Shown piece after piece: positions 25,014 through 37,451 of a stretch of 64,000 nucleotides of DNA (position 1 is its first letter; each line of letters starts with the position of its first letter). Under the pieces are notes generated by a model. The model was not told where the DNA came from, did not search any database, and worked only from the letters and a program-made list of their open reading frames with translations. Source of the DNA: Antilocapra americana (Eukaryota; Chordata; Mammalia; Artiodactyla; Antilocapridae); the NCBI GenBank assembly GCA_007570785.1, contig ML664183.1, forward strand, positions 16,871,412-16,935,411. Direction: 5' to 3'. The translations under genes and the position numbers were made by a program.

Positions 25014-27200
25014 CAAAACATTAGCAAACAAATCCAACAATACATTAAAAGCATCATACACCATGATCAAGTGGGATTTATGCCAGGGATGCAAGGATGG
25101 TAAACATCTACAAATAAATTAACATGATATACCACATTAACAAAATGAAGGATAAAAATCATATAATCATCTCAATGCATGCAATAAAAACATTTGACAA
25201 AATTCAACATCCACTTATAGTTAAAAAAAAAAACACAAAGTTTGTAAATTGGGAACATACATCAACATAATAAAGGCCATGCATGATAAGCCCACAGCTA
25301 ACCATGCTTAACAGCAAAAAAACTGAAAGCTTTTCTTCTAAGAGCAGGAACTAGAAAAGGATGCTCACTTTCACCACTTTTATTCAACACAGTATTGGAA
25401 GTCCTAGCCAAAGCACTTATGCAAACGAGAACTAAAAGGCATTCAAATTAAAAAGGAAGAATTAAAACTGTCATTTGCAAATGACATAAGATTATACATA
25501 GAAAACCTAAGATGCCACCAAAAATAAATTCAGTAAAGTTGTAAGCTATAAAATCAACATGAAAATCGGTTGCATTTCTTATACTAACAATGAACTATCA
25601 GAAAAAGAAATTAAGAAAACAATTCCATTTATAATTGCATCAAAAAGAATAAAATAATCAGGAAAAAATGTAATAAATAAATAGGTAAAAGACCGAAAAC
25701 TGTAAAACACTGATTAAAGAAATCAAAGAAGACACAAACAAATGGAAAGATAATCTGTGCTCTTGGATTAGAAGAATTAATATTGTTTAAATGTCCATAC
25801 TACCCAAAACAATCTACAGATTCAATGAAATTTCTATCAAAATTCCAAAGGCATTTTTCACAGAAATAGAAGATATAATCTTAAAATTTGTATGGAACCA
25901 CAAAAGACCCTACATAGCAAAGCCATCTGAGAAAGAACAAAGCTGGAGTCATCATTTCAAGATACCTTACAAAGTTATAGTAATCAAAACAGTATGGTAT
26001 TGGCATAAAAACATATACATAGACCAATGGAACAGAATATAGAGCCAACACACAACTATGCATATGTGGTCAATTAACTTACTATGAAAGAGGTTAAAAT
26101 ATACAATAGGAAAAGGACAATCTCTTCACCAAATGTTGGTGGAAAAACTGGACAGTCACATGCAAAAAACTGAAACTAGACTACCATCCTACATCTACAC
26201 AAAAATTAACTTGAAATTGATTAAAGACTTGTAAAACCTAACACAATAAAAATCCTAGAAGAAAATGTAGATGGTAAGCTCCTTGACATTGGTCTTGGCA
26301 TTTTTTTTGAATCTGAATCCAAAAGCAAAGGCAACAAAAGTAAAAATGAACAAGCAGGACTTTATCAAACTAAAAAGGAAAGAACATCAAAGGAAGTCAT
26401 CAACAAAATGAAGAGTCAACCTACTGAATGGGAGAAAATATCTAGAAATCATATATCTGATAAAAGGTTAATATAAAAATATTAAATATAAAGAATTTAT
26501 ACAACTCAATAGCAAAAAAATATATATTCAATTAAAAAAAATAGGCAGAACATTTTTCCAAAGAAGACATACAGATGGCAACAGGCACATGAAAGGATGC
26601 TCAGTATTATTAACCACGCTGAGCAAAGCCAAAGTCAAAGAAAACCAAAACACTAATTTGAAAGAATATGTGCACGCCTAGGTACATTTCAGTATTACTT
26701 CAAAGTCAAGATATGGAAACAATCTAAATGTTTATTGGTGAATGAATGAATAAAGAAGGTGTAATATAAGTATTTAAATACATATACACACACACAGTGG
26801 AATACTATTCAGCCATAAAAAGAATGAAATATTATCATTGGCAGCAACAGGAACGGACCTTGAGAGCATTATGTTAAGTGAAATAAGTCAGATAGAGAAA
26901 GACAAACACTGTATGACTCACTTATATGTAGAATCTAAAAAGGAAAACAGACAAACAAATAAGCTAATATATACAGAGAACAGATTAACAGATTGGTAGT
27001 TACTGGAGGGAAGGGAAGAAGTGGGGTGGGTAAAATAGATGAAGAGGTTAAAAGGTACAAACTTTAAGCTATAAAATAAATCCTGGGAATGTAATGTGAC
27101 TACATGGTGACTATAGTTAATAATACTGTACTGCATATTTGAAAGTTGCTAAGAGAATATATCTTACATGGCAATTATTTTCCAAGAAAGTAAAAACTAA
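25014..27200 (+). mobile_element. L1 copy, ORF2 reverse-transcriptase region to 3'UTR
   Basis: It starts near CATTAGCAAACAAATCCAAC, the L1 RT region also seen in the L1 at 3260-3480. It continues through degraded ORF2 (the frame 25791-26042 has [21 protein letters not shown] L1 sequence) to the cysteine-poor 3' portion and the 3'UTR (GGAATACTATTCAGCCATAA at about 26800). Many stops and frameshifts make it an old dead copy. Flanking 23803-25013 and 27201-28257 contain nothing I can name. Confidence 0.8.
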
Positions 27201-28257
27201 AGTTGTCAGGTCTAGGCCCAGAACTGTAGTGGCATCATTTTTGCCTCATTCCATTGACCAAAACAACTAACAGGCCCATCAAGATTCAAAAGAGGGGAAA
27301 GACTCTACCTCCTCATAGCAAGCTTGTAGAGAGATGGAAGAATTATTGATGGTCATCTACCACAATGGGCCTCGCTCTCTTTCTTAAAAATGAGTCTTCA
27401 AAACAGACAATTTTCCACGGTCAATTCTGCCTAAAATCTTATCATTTAAGAATCACCACCATCAGCTGACAATTTGATTAGCAACTCTATGTTTTCTGTT
27501 ATCTATTTTGTTCCTTAACCATGTAATCTTTTCATTTGCTCATTCATCTATTTCACATGCATAAATCTACTTTAGGATTAATATATTTCACAAAAGCATT
27601 CATTAAAATTCAGTAAAATAAAACAAAAGGGATAATACATGTATACATATTTGTTTACATAAATACATCAAAAATATTGATATATGGAAGAATAAACCAG
27701 AGAGAAGACAACAGTTGTTTCTGAGGTTAGGATGGGGAGGGAGGGCTTCAGAGGGAAAGGAGTTTCTTTTCATTTATTGCTTTGTGTATAGTTTGAAGGT
27801 TCTTTACAACGATCATTTATCATTCTGAAAAAAGTTATTTCATCAAATAAAATTAAGACTAAAAATAAATTCCTATCATCAAAAGAATAGCAAACAGACC
27901 AAGGTAAAGAGCTCAACTCTAGTTTCATTTTTAAATAAATGAGCTCACAAAGGAATTTCCAGCATTTAAGCCTACAGGTCTGTTTGATAGCTGCTGCACA
28001 ACAGAAATACATGAGAATACCTGCTATAAATGCTGTCTAGTGGGAGATGTTATACAATAGACAGGTGTGTCTCACTCCAAGTACCCTCTCTCCCTAGATC
28101 AACCATCTCTACAAGATCTACTCTTCACTCTTTGTACTATCTAATGACTTGCTGCCCAAAGAAAGTATGCTCTGGAAATAATCATCTGGTACCACAGCAA
28201 TATCACCATTCAAGGCAGTGGCAGACTATGATCCAAGAAATCTCAAAGATTCCTTAG

Positions 28258-28345
28258 TTCACCAATCCCACTTTACAGATGAAAAAACTGAAGCCCAGGG
28301 AGTTTGTCTGCCCAGATTACATAGCTACTCACTGAAGGATCCTGG
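28258..28345 (+). mobile_element. MIR fragment
   Basis: A short core match: CCCACTTTACAGATGAAAAA, ACTGAAGCCCAGGGAG and CCAGATTACATAGCTACTCA. It is too short to define ends. The surrounding DNA to 29124 shows no gene. Confidence 0.45.
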
Positions 28346-29124
28346 ATTGGAGTTTGGGAAATTTCTTTTAGTGAAATAAAAGATATCCTATTAGTGAATA
28401 ATAAAGATGGGAAGAAAACCTCACTTTTAGAAACTTAAACAAGTTACTTAGAAATTTCACTAGAGAAGGCTTTGAGTGGTATTTTCAAGCTTAGACAGGG
28501 GAGAATGAGGGCAGCAAGAAGATTCATCAGAACAGTAAATAGAGTTTGGAATAGAGAAAGATGGTGACTGATGCTCACTCTCTGCCCTCAAGTGTCCTGA
28601 AATTTGACCATGAGAATTAGAACCTTAAAGATCAGACATGAAAACATGAACTGTTGCACGTTACAACTTTGTTTTCCTCCTCAGTTCCTAAGATCACTGG
28701 CTAAATGTTTTCCAAACAAGGACGGAAATGAGGGAACTGTTATAAGTGGAGTAAGAAAAAGAAAAGGGACCATGCTCTTTTCAAAGGAAGGAAACGCCAA
28801 AAGCTTCCGGTAACAGAGGGAAACACTGCCACCTGCTGAAGAGTTGGAGTCAATGAAAATGGTGCCGGACAAGGTCAGAGACCACATCTCCTACAAGGGT
28901 TCAACAATCAATTAACGAATCTACTTGCAGTCTGGGCTGGTCAGTGCTGGGAGAAAGCTTAGTTTTGGATTTCATCAGGCCAATCTGTGGTGGAGAAAGG
29001 TCAGCTTGCCTCTAGGGTGAGGATGGTAGAGGACTGCATTCCTGCTTCCCTTTCTTTATTGAACATTTATGCCTATTAGCTCTGAATTTTTTTCCTAAAA
29101 CCTAAGTCTCAAAATAATGAAACA

Positions 29125-29465
29125 GGGATTCCTTGTTGGCTCAGTGATGAAGAATCTGCCTGTCAGTGCAGGAGACACAGGTTTGATCCCCAGTCTGGGA
29201 AGATCCCACATGCCATGGAGCAACTAAGCCAGGGCGCCACATCTACTGAGCCCCTGCTCTGGAGCCTCGGAACCACAACTACTGAGCCCATGTGCTGCAA
29301 CCACTAAAACCTGCACGCCTGAGAGCCTGTGCGCTACACAAGAGAAACCACCTCCGTGAGAAGCCCGCACACAGCAACTATGGGAATAGCTCCCGCCCAT
29401 GGAAACTAGGGGAAAAAAAATGCAAAGCAATGAAGACCCAGCACAGCCAAAAGAATATATAATTT
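29125..29465 (+). mobile_element. CHR-type SINE
   Basis: The tRNA-like head GGGATTCCTTGTTGGCTCAG and AGGAGACACAGGTTTGATCC are followed by ACTGAGCCC, TCTGGAGCC and AGAAGCCCGC blocks, then GAAGACCCAGCACAGCCAAA and an AT-rich tail. The minus-strand frame 29224-29532 is a shadow of it. Confidence 0.82.
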
Positions 29466-29724
29466 TTAAAAAGTAATAAATAAACTTGGTTGAGACAAGA
29501 TAAAAGTGATATGAGAATAAAAAACAATACAAAGAAGTTTATTCATATAACACATGTACAAGGCTAAAAATCCTCAGCGGCTCAACACAACCCTTCCTGA
29601 GACTTTTTTTTCTTTCTTTTTACTCTTCCTTTTCTATTCATATACAAATATACACACAAAGGACAATTGTAAGAGAGGGCTGGGAGAAAGTTGCTTATCT
29701 TTGTATAAAGACTCAGTCTTTCTC

Positions 29725-30062
29725 TTTGCTATGGTTTTAATGTGACTTCTCTAAATTTTTACATTGAAACCCAACCCCATGATGAGGGTATTAGGAGGCA
29801 GGGCCTTTGGGAGGTGATGAGATCACAAAAGCAGAGCCCTCTTGAATGGGATTAGTGCCCTTAGAAAAGATGTCTGACAGAGCTCCCTTCCCCTCTGCCA
29901 TGCCAGGTGAGGTTACATCCTAAAGACAGCATTCATGAAGCAGGCCCCTGCTAGACACAGACCTGATCATGTGGGCACTCTGATCATTCAGCCTCCGAAA
30001 CTGAGAAACGAATTTCAGTTGTTTCTATGGCATTTTGCTATAGCAGCCTGAACAGACTCTTT
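29725..30062 (+). mobile_element. MLT1-type LTR (ERVL-MaLR)
   Basis: Diagnostic segments are GGTATTAGGAGGCAGGGCC, TTTGGGAGGTGATGAGATCA, GGGATTAGTGCCCTTAGAAA, TCTGCCATGCCAGGTGAGG, and the 3' end with TTTCAGTTGTTTCTATGGCA then TATAGCAGCCTGAACAGACT. This is a solo ancient MaLR LTR. The unique DNA to its right, 30063-31885, shows no gene. Confidence 0.8.
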
Positions 30063-31885
30063 CTACCACCCTTCCCTCCTCCTGCCCTCTTTCTTGCCAT
30101 TCTCTTTCTTCCTAGCCCATTCTCCCCACCCCAACCTCCATGTTCCAAGAGTCTCTTTATTAATGTACAAGAAACTGATAGAGCTAGGAGACCAAGTGGG
30201 AAGGTAACAGTTACAGGACTGCCAAGTGACACAGCTCCAAGACCCCCAATCCACACTGTATGTGATGCTGTTATTTCATGCTTTTTGATTTTTCAACCAC
30301 ATGAATGTAGAATCTTTAGTTTATATTTAATTTTTTAAGACCTAACATTAGTGGTTCAATGGTAGGCCACTGTTTAATTCCATTGTTTCATTTAATGATA
30401 AAGCAGTTCTGGATTTTATCCAGTTATAGTTTTTTTTTAATTAACAATTTCTTAGGATTAACAAAATAAGTTCTAAAGATACTTTACTGTGATTTAGGTT
30501 TTTCTTTTTTTTATCTTGCAGAACTTCAGAAAGAATACCACAGAAAGGTCTAATGTTGTCAGACCTAACTTAGATGGAAAATATTCCCTTTCCTAAATAC
30601 AAAGATGATCAATTCTCTTTTTGTGAACTTTTGCTAATTAATTGTACTTGAATGTGTCACATTTTTTAAAGGATGTGCAGGTTTTAAATTTCAGGAAACT
30701 CTAGAGGAAAAGGAGGTCTGTAAGCAAAGGTCATAGTACTTGTAAGTTAATTTGGGAATATTTCAAATCCTTAACATAAATTTCATGAAGTTGAGAAACT
30801 GAGAGAAACTTAATGGACAGAAACAGTCTACATTCTGAGAAAAACAAAACTCCCATTTACCTAGCTCTGAGCCCTAAGGTGCACGACCAGGCCATTGGCT
30901 GCTAGAGCTCAAGAGACCATCTTTTTCCTGAATTTCCTGAGAAGCAAGTACAAAGAAACCCTTAACTGAGATACGTATTATTATTAATGTGTTCCTGTGG
31001 ACTTGTTAACTATAAAGTATTTTATTACAATCTTTATAATGATTTTTACAATAATTTGTAACTGTAAAATAAGACTGTCTGCATTTCATATTCTGTTTAC
31101 TTTATAATGTTTAGACATTTGTCCTATTAACTGGTCAACTTTTTCTTATTAATAGAATTTGGCACATTAAGTCTTCTCAGTCTTTAAAGTAGAATTAAAC
31201 TGGTTCCTGCCTGAGAATGGCCATTATTCTATTTTTAAAATGTACAGTCCTTTTCACCTACATCTAGGAATTTGTAAACCAGAAAAATTTTGCCCAAAGA
31301 GTAAGCTACTTTGGTAGTATAATTACCTTGGCAGTTTACTTGTCCTGGGTTTGCTACTGGAAGCTAGATCAAGCAATCCAAACTTCTTGTTCTCCCAAAC
31401 TGCACAAAATATTTCTAATAACCTTCTCTACTAGATATCTTTATTTTGCAGTAAACAAAGGGTAAGAGGAGTCTTAAAAACATTTCTGCTTTAGGGCACA
31501 GAATGCATACTAACTATAGTGCTGTCTTTGTACACATCCTTATTAACATAGACTAAGGATGCCCTTTAAAGAAAGAAAATCATGAATAAAAATACTTCCA
31601 GCGGTAGTCACAAAGCAAATTATAGAAATAAAGTGTCTCATGGAATCCTGGTTACTATACTTTGGTCACCGGTTATTTAAATAAATTGACCATGGGATTT
31701 TCCCCAAATTAGAATAGTATGACTCAAATGTAGGGAACTTTGGAGGGACTTCTCCCAAGTCCTTAAAAAGCACAGCAATGTCCTCAGTGATATGGGTTTG
31801 GTGAAAGTCATACAGCATAGAAGACTCCAACAGTAGACATTTCACTTCTGGGTATAATCCAGAGAAACTAGAAAACCGATATACT

Positions 31886-31932
31886 CAGACAGTTTTAAGG
31901 AGATCAATTGCAGATCTTTAACTTTTATATAT
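31886..31932 (+). repeat. 47-bp direct repeat, left copy
   Basis: It starts CAGACAGTTTTAAGGAG and ends CTTTAACTTTTATATAT. The partner is at 32172-32218, with 43 of 47 identical bases. The two copies lie exactly at the ends of the Bov-tA pair. Confidence 0.9.
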
Positions 31933-32171
31933 GGGCTTCCCTTGTAGCTCAGCTGGTAAAGAATACACATGCAATGCAGGAGACCCCAGTTCAATTCCTG
32001 GGTTGGGAAGATCCACTGGAGAAGGGATAGTCTACCCACTCCAGTATTCTTGGGCTTCCCTGGTGGCGCAGATGGTAAAGAATCTGCCTGCAATGTGGGA
32101 GACCTGGGTTGGGAAGATTCCCCTGGAAAAGGGAACAGCTACCCACTCCAGTATTCTGGCCTGGAGAATCC
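31933..32171 (+). mobile_element. Bov-tA SINE pair (two monomers, second truncated)
   Basis: Monomer 1 starts GGGCTTCCCTTGTAGCTCAG at 31933 and monomer 2 starts GGGCTTCCCTGGTGGCGCAG at 32052. Both show the Bov-tA body CCACTCCAGTATTCT. The pair ends at CTGGAGAATCC, with no BovB-type tail. It is bracketed by 47-bp direct repeats. Confidence 0.85.
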
Positions 32172-32218
32172 CAGATAGTTTTAAGGAGCTCAGTTCCAGA
32201 TCTTTAACTTTTATATAT
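32172..32218 (+). repeat. 47-bp direct repeat, right copy
   Basis: The right partner of 31886-31932, starting CAGATAGTTTTAAGGAG. Four substitutions separate the copies. The length is far above a usual L1-type target-site duplication. Confidence 0.9.
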
Positions 32219-32546
32219 ACTCCCTCCTAAATTTGATCTACCTGAGAACCAGTGTAGTCAAGAAGCCTTGTGGTTCCTAGCCCCATCTCTCTTTTCACAT
32301 TAGCCCTTTCTCCCACTTGAAAAGAGAAAGGCATATGTCTACCGAAATGCTAAAATGGTGTTTTGCTCTAAGTGTAAAAAACTGCCAAGAGCTAAAAAGA
32401 CATTCTGAAATAATGATATTGGTGTTGAGAACTAAACAATTTTACTGGGTAACAAACTCTTTTGAAAGTTAGCTTATTCTAACATTACTTGTTTTCTAGT
32501 AAATTGAAGGAAGACCTATGTATACTGTCCACTGATAAATCACTAA

Positions 32547-32573
32547 AAATAAGATCACTAAGTGATCTTATTT
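32547..32573. repeat. 27-bp perfect palindrome
   Basis: Two 13-nt arms (AAATAAGATCACT and AGTGATCTTATTT) are perfect reverse complements around a single A at 32560. It lies in unique intergenic DNA. Function unknown. Confidence 0.85.
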
Positions 32574-32689
32574 ATTTCCAATAAATGTGACATCACTAAA
32601 ACAATTACTTCCTGTCACATATTTATGTGAACAATATTCCTCAGTGTTAATTATATAAAAGCAAACACTAGAAATAATCTGATGTGGGG

Positions 32690-33065
32690 TTTCCCTGATT
32701 AGTCAGTTCAGTCACTCAGTCGATTTCGACTCTTTGTGACTCCATGGACTGCAACATGCCAGGCTTCCCTGTCCATCACCAACTCCCAGAGTTTGCTCAA
32801 ACTCATGTCCATAGAGTCGGTGATGCTATCCAACCATCTTATCCTCTGTCGTCCCCTTCTCCTCCTGCCTTCAAGCTTTGGCTCAGGGTAAAGAATGTAC
32901 CTGCCAATGCAGGAGACATGGGTTCAATCCCTGATCCAGGAAGATCCCACACGACTCAGAGCAACTGAGTCCACATAGTTGCTACCATGTGGCAACACAG
33001 CCTACTCTCCACAACGAGAGTGTAGCACTCACAGCCAAAAATAAGTAAATAAATAAAATTACAAA
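32690..33065 (+). mobile_element. CHR-type SINE split by a BovA insertion
   Basis: The head GGGGTTTCCCTGAT near 32688-32700 is separated from the continuation GGCTCAGGGTAAAGAATG at about 32880 by an antisense BovA/BovB-tail segment (about 32701-32879, starting TCAGTTCAGTCACTCAGTCG). The CHR part then runs through CAATGCAGGAGACATGGG and CAACTGAGTCC to AGCCAAAAATAAGTAAATAA. Confidence 0.75.
32701..32879 (-). mobile_element. BovA/BovB 3' segment nested in CHR SINE
   Basis: Antisense BovB tail: TCAGTTCAGTCACTCAG, CGACTCTTTGTGACTCCATG, CTGTCCATCACCAACTCCCA, ATCCTCTGTCGTCCCCTTCT. It interrupts the SINE between its GTTTCCCTGAT and GGCTCAGG parts. Confidence 0.8.
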
Positions 33066-34151
33066 AAAAAAGAAATAAACCAATGTGTGTGTGAACCTCT
33101 ATCCTTCTGGAATGTAAAATTCATTTATGATGTATAAACTAATTTTTAAAGCCCCATTGACTTCTTTTTATGTTTAACAATTATAACATTTAAAAATATG
33201 TAATTGATGAATTATGAACTGAAAAGAATTAATGATAATTCAGGATAATTTTTCACACTTAAGAGTATTATGATCAAAGGAATTTAACACAATTTAAATT
33301 TATGTATAAAATTTGCTACAGAGAAGTATGACAGACTGATAATTAAAGATATTTACACACAATGTATATTACGTTCAGATAAAAATCTGCGGCAGAAGTG
33401 GAAAGAAAATTCGCGTGCAAAGAGAAAAAGAAATGTAACCTTTCCCACTATAAGAGGAGAACTTGTTCATGTTGTTAATGGTTTGATAGATAATGATGAA
33501 TATATCAAATCCCTATGGCATTTCTATTTCATTGGATACACTTAAGAATTCTACTTTTAAATGTTAATGTTTAAACTACAAATTACTTCCTTTGTAACTA
33601 CTTAAACTCAAGATGAAAAGTTTCATTCTAGTTCTAAGAAAGAAAAGTTTGTCCAAATTGTTTGTGGGATAAGCTAACAAAATAAAGATTCCTTACTCTA
33701 GAATAATTTTCATATATGTGCATAAGAAAACATAGAGATTTTCATAGCAATGTTATTTGAAACAGAAAAAAGTTAGGGAGATCATAAATAAATATCCACC
33801 AATATAGATAAATAAAATATAGTATTTTCAGGTGATAGACTCTTATACACTAAAAAGAATAAATTAGATAAATTTATCCATATGGAAATATCTCAAGATT
33901 TACCTGACCCTAGTTAAATCTGATCCTTAGAATTATTGTAGGCTCATCCTTCTCTCATTTGCTATCCCCACAATAGTGAAACCATTCCAGGAAGAAATAA
34001 ATCCACAAGCTATGTGATATCACTCAAACCTTGGCTCTGAGGTGGAGAACTTTGAATGGGTGTGTAACATGATCATATCACAGTTATGATCATGAAGGCT
34101 CCACAGCTGTCTGAGGCATTTTAATGACTGGTCCTTGCTGGGAGTGGTGGT

Positions 34152-34273
34152 GGTTTAGTCAGTAAGTCGTGTCCCGACTCTTGCGACCCCATGAACTTAC
34201 CTGCCAGGCTCCTCTGTCCATGAGATTCTCCAAGCAAGAATACTGGAGTGGGTTGACATTTCCTTCTCCATTG
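34152..34273 (-). mobile_element. Bov-tA-type SINE fragment
   Basis: Antisense: TTTAGTCAGTAAGTCGTGTC, CGACTCTTGCGACCCCATGA and AAGAATACTGGAGTGGGTTG then TTTCCTTCTCCA. The left flank 33066-34151 and right flank 34274-34814 have no recognisable gene. A short AT/TA tract is at about 34565-34612. Confidence 0.75.
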
Positions 34274-34814
34274 TTGGGAGTGGAAGGGAGATTAAAATGG
34301 CCAAAGAACCAGTCAGAAAGAAAAGAATTTCACCATCGTTTTGAAATTTTTACTTGCCTGGAAAGAGGAAGTAAGGTAGTTATTTATTTAGGAAGGATGG
34401 GAAGAAGAAATATTAGTGGTCTAGCAAAAATCCAAAGGTGAGATAAGGAGAAAGCACCTCTTAGCAAGACATTAATTCTATGATAAGAAAATCATAGTTC
34501 AAGAGTTCATTTCTGTAGGAAAGCAAAATCCGTAAGACCCAGGAGTGATAATTAAGTTCCTTGCCTATATATATATATAGGCATATATATATGTATGCTA
34601 TATATGTATAGGCCTCTTTCTTTTCAGAGAAATCTACTAAAATATTTGAATATTCTGAAAATTAAATCCTATTTTCTCACTACCCCAAAGTAAAATTACT
34701 GAAACATAAAATGGGGACATAATAAGAGTGATAATAACTACCAATATTCTATTATTACTGACAATTTGTTGATAACAATTAGAAATGTTTAGGGTCATTA
34801 AAGGGTATATGTAA

Positions 34815-34898
34815 CTGGAGAATCACATGCACAAAGGGGCCTGGCGGTCCATAGGTTTGCAAAGAGTCAGACACAACTGAAGCAACTTAGCACACACA
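34815..34898 (+). mobile_element. Truncated Bov-tA SINE (3' part)
   Basis: Only the end of the element is seen: CTGGAGAATCACATGC, GGGGCCTGGCGGTCCATAGG, GCAAAGAGTCAGACACAACT, then GAAGCAACTTAGCACACACA. It sits directly upstream of a second Bov-tA. Confidence 0.75.
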
Positions 34899-34910
34899 AG
34901 TTCTTAAGAG

Positions 34911-35127
34911 GGCTTCCCAGATGGCACTAATGGTAAGGAATCTGCTGGCCAATGCAGGAGATGCAGGAGATGCAGGTTCAATCCCTGGGTCAGGAAGATT
35001 CCCTGGAGCAGGAAATGGCAACTCGCTCCAATACTCTTGTCTGGAAAATTCCATGGACAGAGAGGTCCATGGGGCTACACAGATACAGAGAGTCAGACAC
35101 AGCTGAGTGACTGAACAACAACAACAA
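34911..35127 (+). mobile_element. Bov-tA SINE
   Basis: Full-length form from GGCTTCCCAGATGGCACTAA through CAATCCCTGGGTCAGGAAGA and CAACTCGCTCCAATACTCTT to AGAGTCAGACACAGCTGAGT and a short AAC-rich end. GATGCAGGA is duplicated near 34955-34975. Confidence 0.85.
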
Positions 35128-35245
35128 AAGGTCTTAAGAAGCTCCCTGGCATCTTTACATTTTGTTATAGGTCTCTGCAAATATGTTTCTATAAGGACAG
35201 TCTGGAGTGAGCATTGGGATACAAATAAAAATGAGTATTTATTGA

Positions 35246-36050
35246 TTCAGTTCAGTTCAGTTCAGTCACTCAGTTGTGTCCGACTCTTTACGACCCATGT
35301 ACTGCAGCACACCAGGCCTCCCTGTCCATCACCAACTCCTGCAGTTTACTCAAACTCATGTCCATTGAATCGGTGATGCCATCCAACCATCTCATCCTCT
35401 GTCGTCCCCTTCTCCTCCCACCTTCAACCTTTCCCAGCATCAGGGTCTTTTCCAGTGAGTCAGTTCTCTGTATCAGGTGGCCAAAGTACTGGAGTTTCAG
35501 CTACAACATCAGTCCTTCCAATGAACGCCCAGGACTGATCTCCTTGAGGATGGACTGGCTGGATCTCCTTGCAGTCCAAGGGACTCTCAAGAGTCTTCTC
35601 CAACACCACAGTTCAAAAGCATCAATTCTTCAGCGCTCAGCTTTCTTTATAGTCCAACTCTCACATCCATACATGACTACTGGAAAAACCATAGCCTTGA
35701 CCAGATGGACCTTTGTTGGCAAAGTAATGTCTCTGCTTTTTAATATGCTGTCTAGGTCGGTCATAACTTTTCTTCCAAGGAGCAAGCGTCTTTTAATTTC
35801 ATGGCTGCAGTCACCATCTCCAGTGATTTTGGAGACCCCAAAAATAAAGTCTGTCACTGTTTCCCCATCTATTTGCCATGAAGTGATGGGACCAGATGCC
35901 ATGATCTCAGTTTTCTGAATGTTGAGTTTTAAGTCAACTTATTCACTCTCCTCTTTCACTTTCATCAAGAGGTTCTTTAGTTCTTCTTCACTTTCTGCCA
36001 TAAGGGTGGTGTCATCTGCATATCTGAGGTTATTGATATTTCTCCTGGTA
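35246..36050 (-). mobile_element. BovB (RTE) LINE 3' portion
   Basis: On the minus strand the frame at 35902-35630 encodes the C-terminal BovB ORF2 region (MASGPITSWQIDGETVTDF, then SKITGDGDCSHEIKRRLLLG, and VHLVKAMVFPVVMYGCESW), ending in a (CTGAA)n tail, seen as (TTCAG)n at about 35246-35265 on the plus strand. It is 5'-truncated near 36050 with internal stops. The plus-strand frame 35274-35918 is its shadow. Confidence 0.92.
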
Positions 36051-36876
36051 ATATTTATTTACTACGTATTACTATTAAATGGTCTACAGGTATGATCTAC
36101 AGAAGTATATCTCATGGTTTTCTTATCATTTGACCTTACATTGCTTCTGTATCACAAGTATTGAAATCATCCCTCTCCTGAAATAACTGAAGCTTTATTA
36201 TCATTTCTGCAATTTTCAACTCCCAGGAATTTTCCCCCTAAGGTTTCTGGTATTCTGTAAGTACTTTCTTAGCATACCCATCCCATCAGTTCCCCAGGCA
36301 TGCCCATACAGAACCACACCTCCAGAGTGAAACAGCCTTCATATAAGTACCTCTACCAAAGGACACAGGAAGGGAGAAAAGAAAATGTTATCAGGTTGAT
36401 TGTAATCATTAATCCTCATAATACATATATGAAAGGAAGATGCAGGACTGTAGCTATAGACATAAAATGAAACTACATGGATATCCACTGGTAAACATAT
36501 CCAACATTCTGCAGCATTTAATACTCTCTTATTACTCCATTCTCTTTGGAGCACAAACTACAAAAGATTTCTTGAGTCAGACACCCTTGGTGTTAGTTTA
36601 CAGGAAACACATAATCTGAGTCAATTTTGCTTCCCTATACAACATTTCTCACTGCATTACCCTGCAAGGGGAGCTACTGAACTCTGTATACTGAGATTAT
36701 AAATTCCTTGAGAGGTTATTTAGCATGGAGGCTAAAAGCACCATTTCTGGAGCCAGACTGTCTGCTCTCAAATATTACCCTGCCACTTAACAGTTGTGGG
36801 ATATTCAGGGAGCTACATCTCTCATATCCCCATGTCTTCATTTGTAAAATGGGAATAATAAAAATACCTACCTCAG

Positions 36877-37451
36877 GGCCTCCCTGGTGGCTCAGTGGTA
36901 AAGAACCTGCCTACCAATGCAGGAGACATAGGTTTGATCGCTGGTCCAGGAAGATGTCACATGCTGCAGAACAAGTAAGCCCGTGGGTTATAACTACTGA
37001 GGCTGTGCTCTAGAGCCTGGGAACCACAACTATTGAGCCCAAGTGCCACAGTTACACCTGGGCTTCCAAGGTGGCGCTAATGGTAAAGAACCCAATTGCT
37101 AATGCAGGAGACATAAAAGATGCGGGTTCAATTCCTGGGTCAGGAAGATCCCCTGGAGGAGGGCATGGCAACCCACTCCAGTATTCTTGCCTGGAGAGTC
37201 CCCACGGACAGAGGAGCCTGGAGGGCTACAGTGTATGGGGTTGCAAAGAGCCAGACACGACGGGGCAAGCACAGTACAGCCACAACTACTGAAGCCCACA
37301 TGCCCTAAATCTTGTGCTCCACAATAAGAGAAGCCACCACAATGAGAAGCCCTGGCACTGCAATGAAGAGTAGTCCTCGCTCGTCACAACTAGAGAAAAG
37401 TCCATGCAGCAATGTAGACCCAACACAGTCAATAATAATTTTTTTTTTAAA
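36877..37451 (+). mobile_element. CHR SINE inserted in MIR and itself split
   Basis: It starts GGGCCTCCCTGGTGGCTCAG, runs to GAGCCCAAGTGCCACAGTTA, is broken by a Bov-tA at about 37062-37272, and resumes at CCACAACTACTGAAGCCC, ending GACCCAACACAGTCAATAAT and a T-rich/A-rich tract. Confidence 0.82.
37062..37272 (+). mobile_element. Bov-tA SINE nested in CHR SINE
   Basis: GGGCTTCCAAGGTGGCGCTA through TCAATTCCTGGGTCAGGAAG and CAACCCACTCCAGTATTCTT to GGTTGCAAAGAGCCAGACAC. It is the innermost and youngest of the three layers. Confidence 0.85.

Noticed and set aside
35274..35918. 214-codon plus-strand frame
   Set aside because: It is the antisense shadow of a BovB LINE, not a gene.
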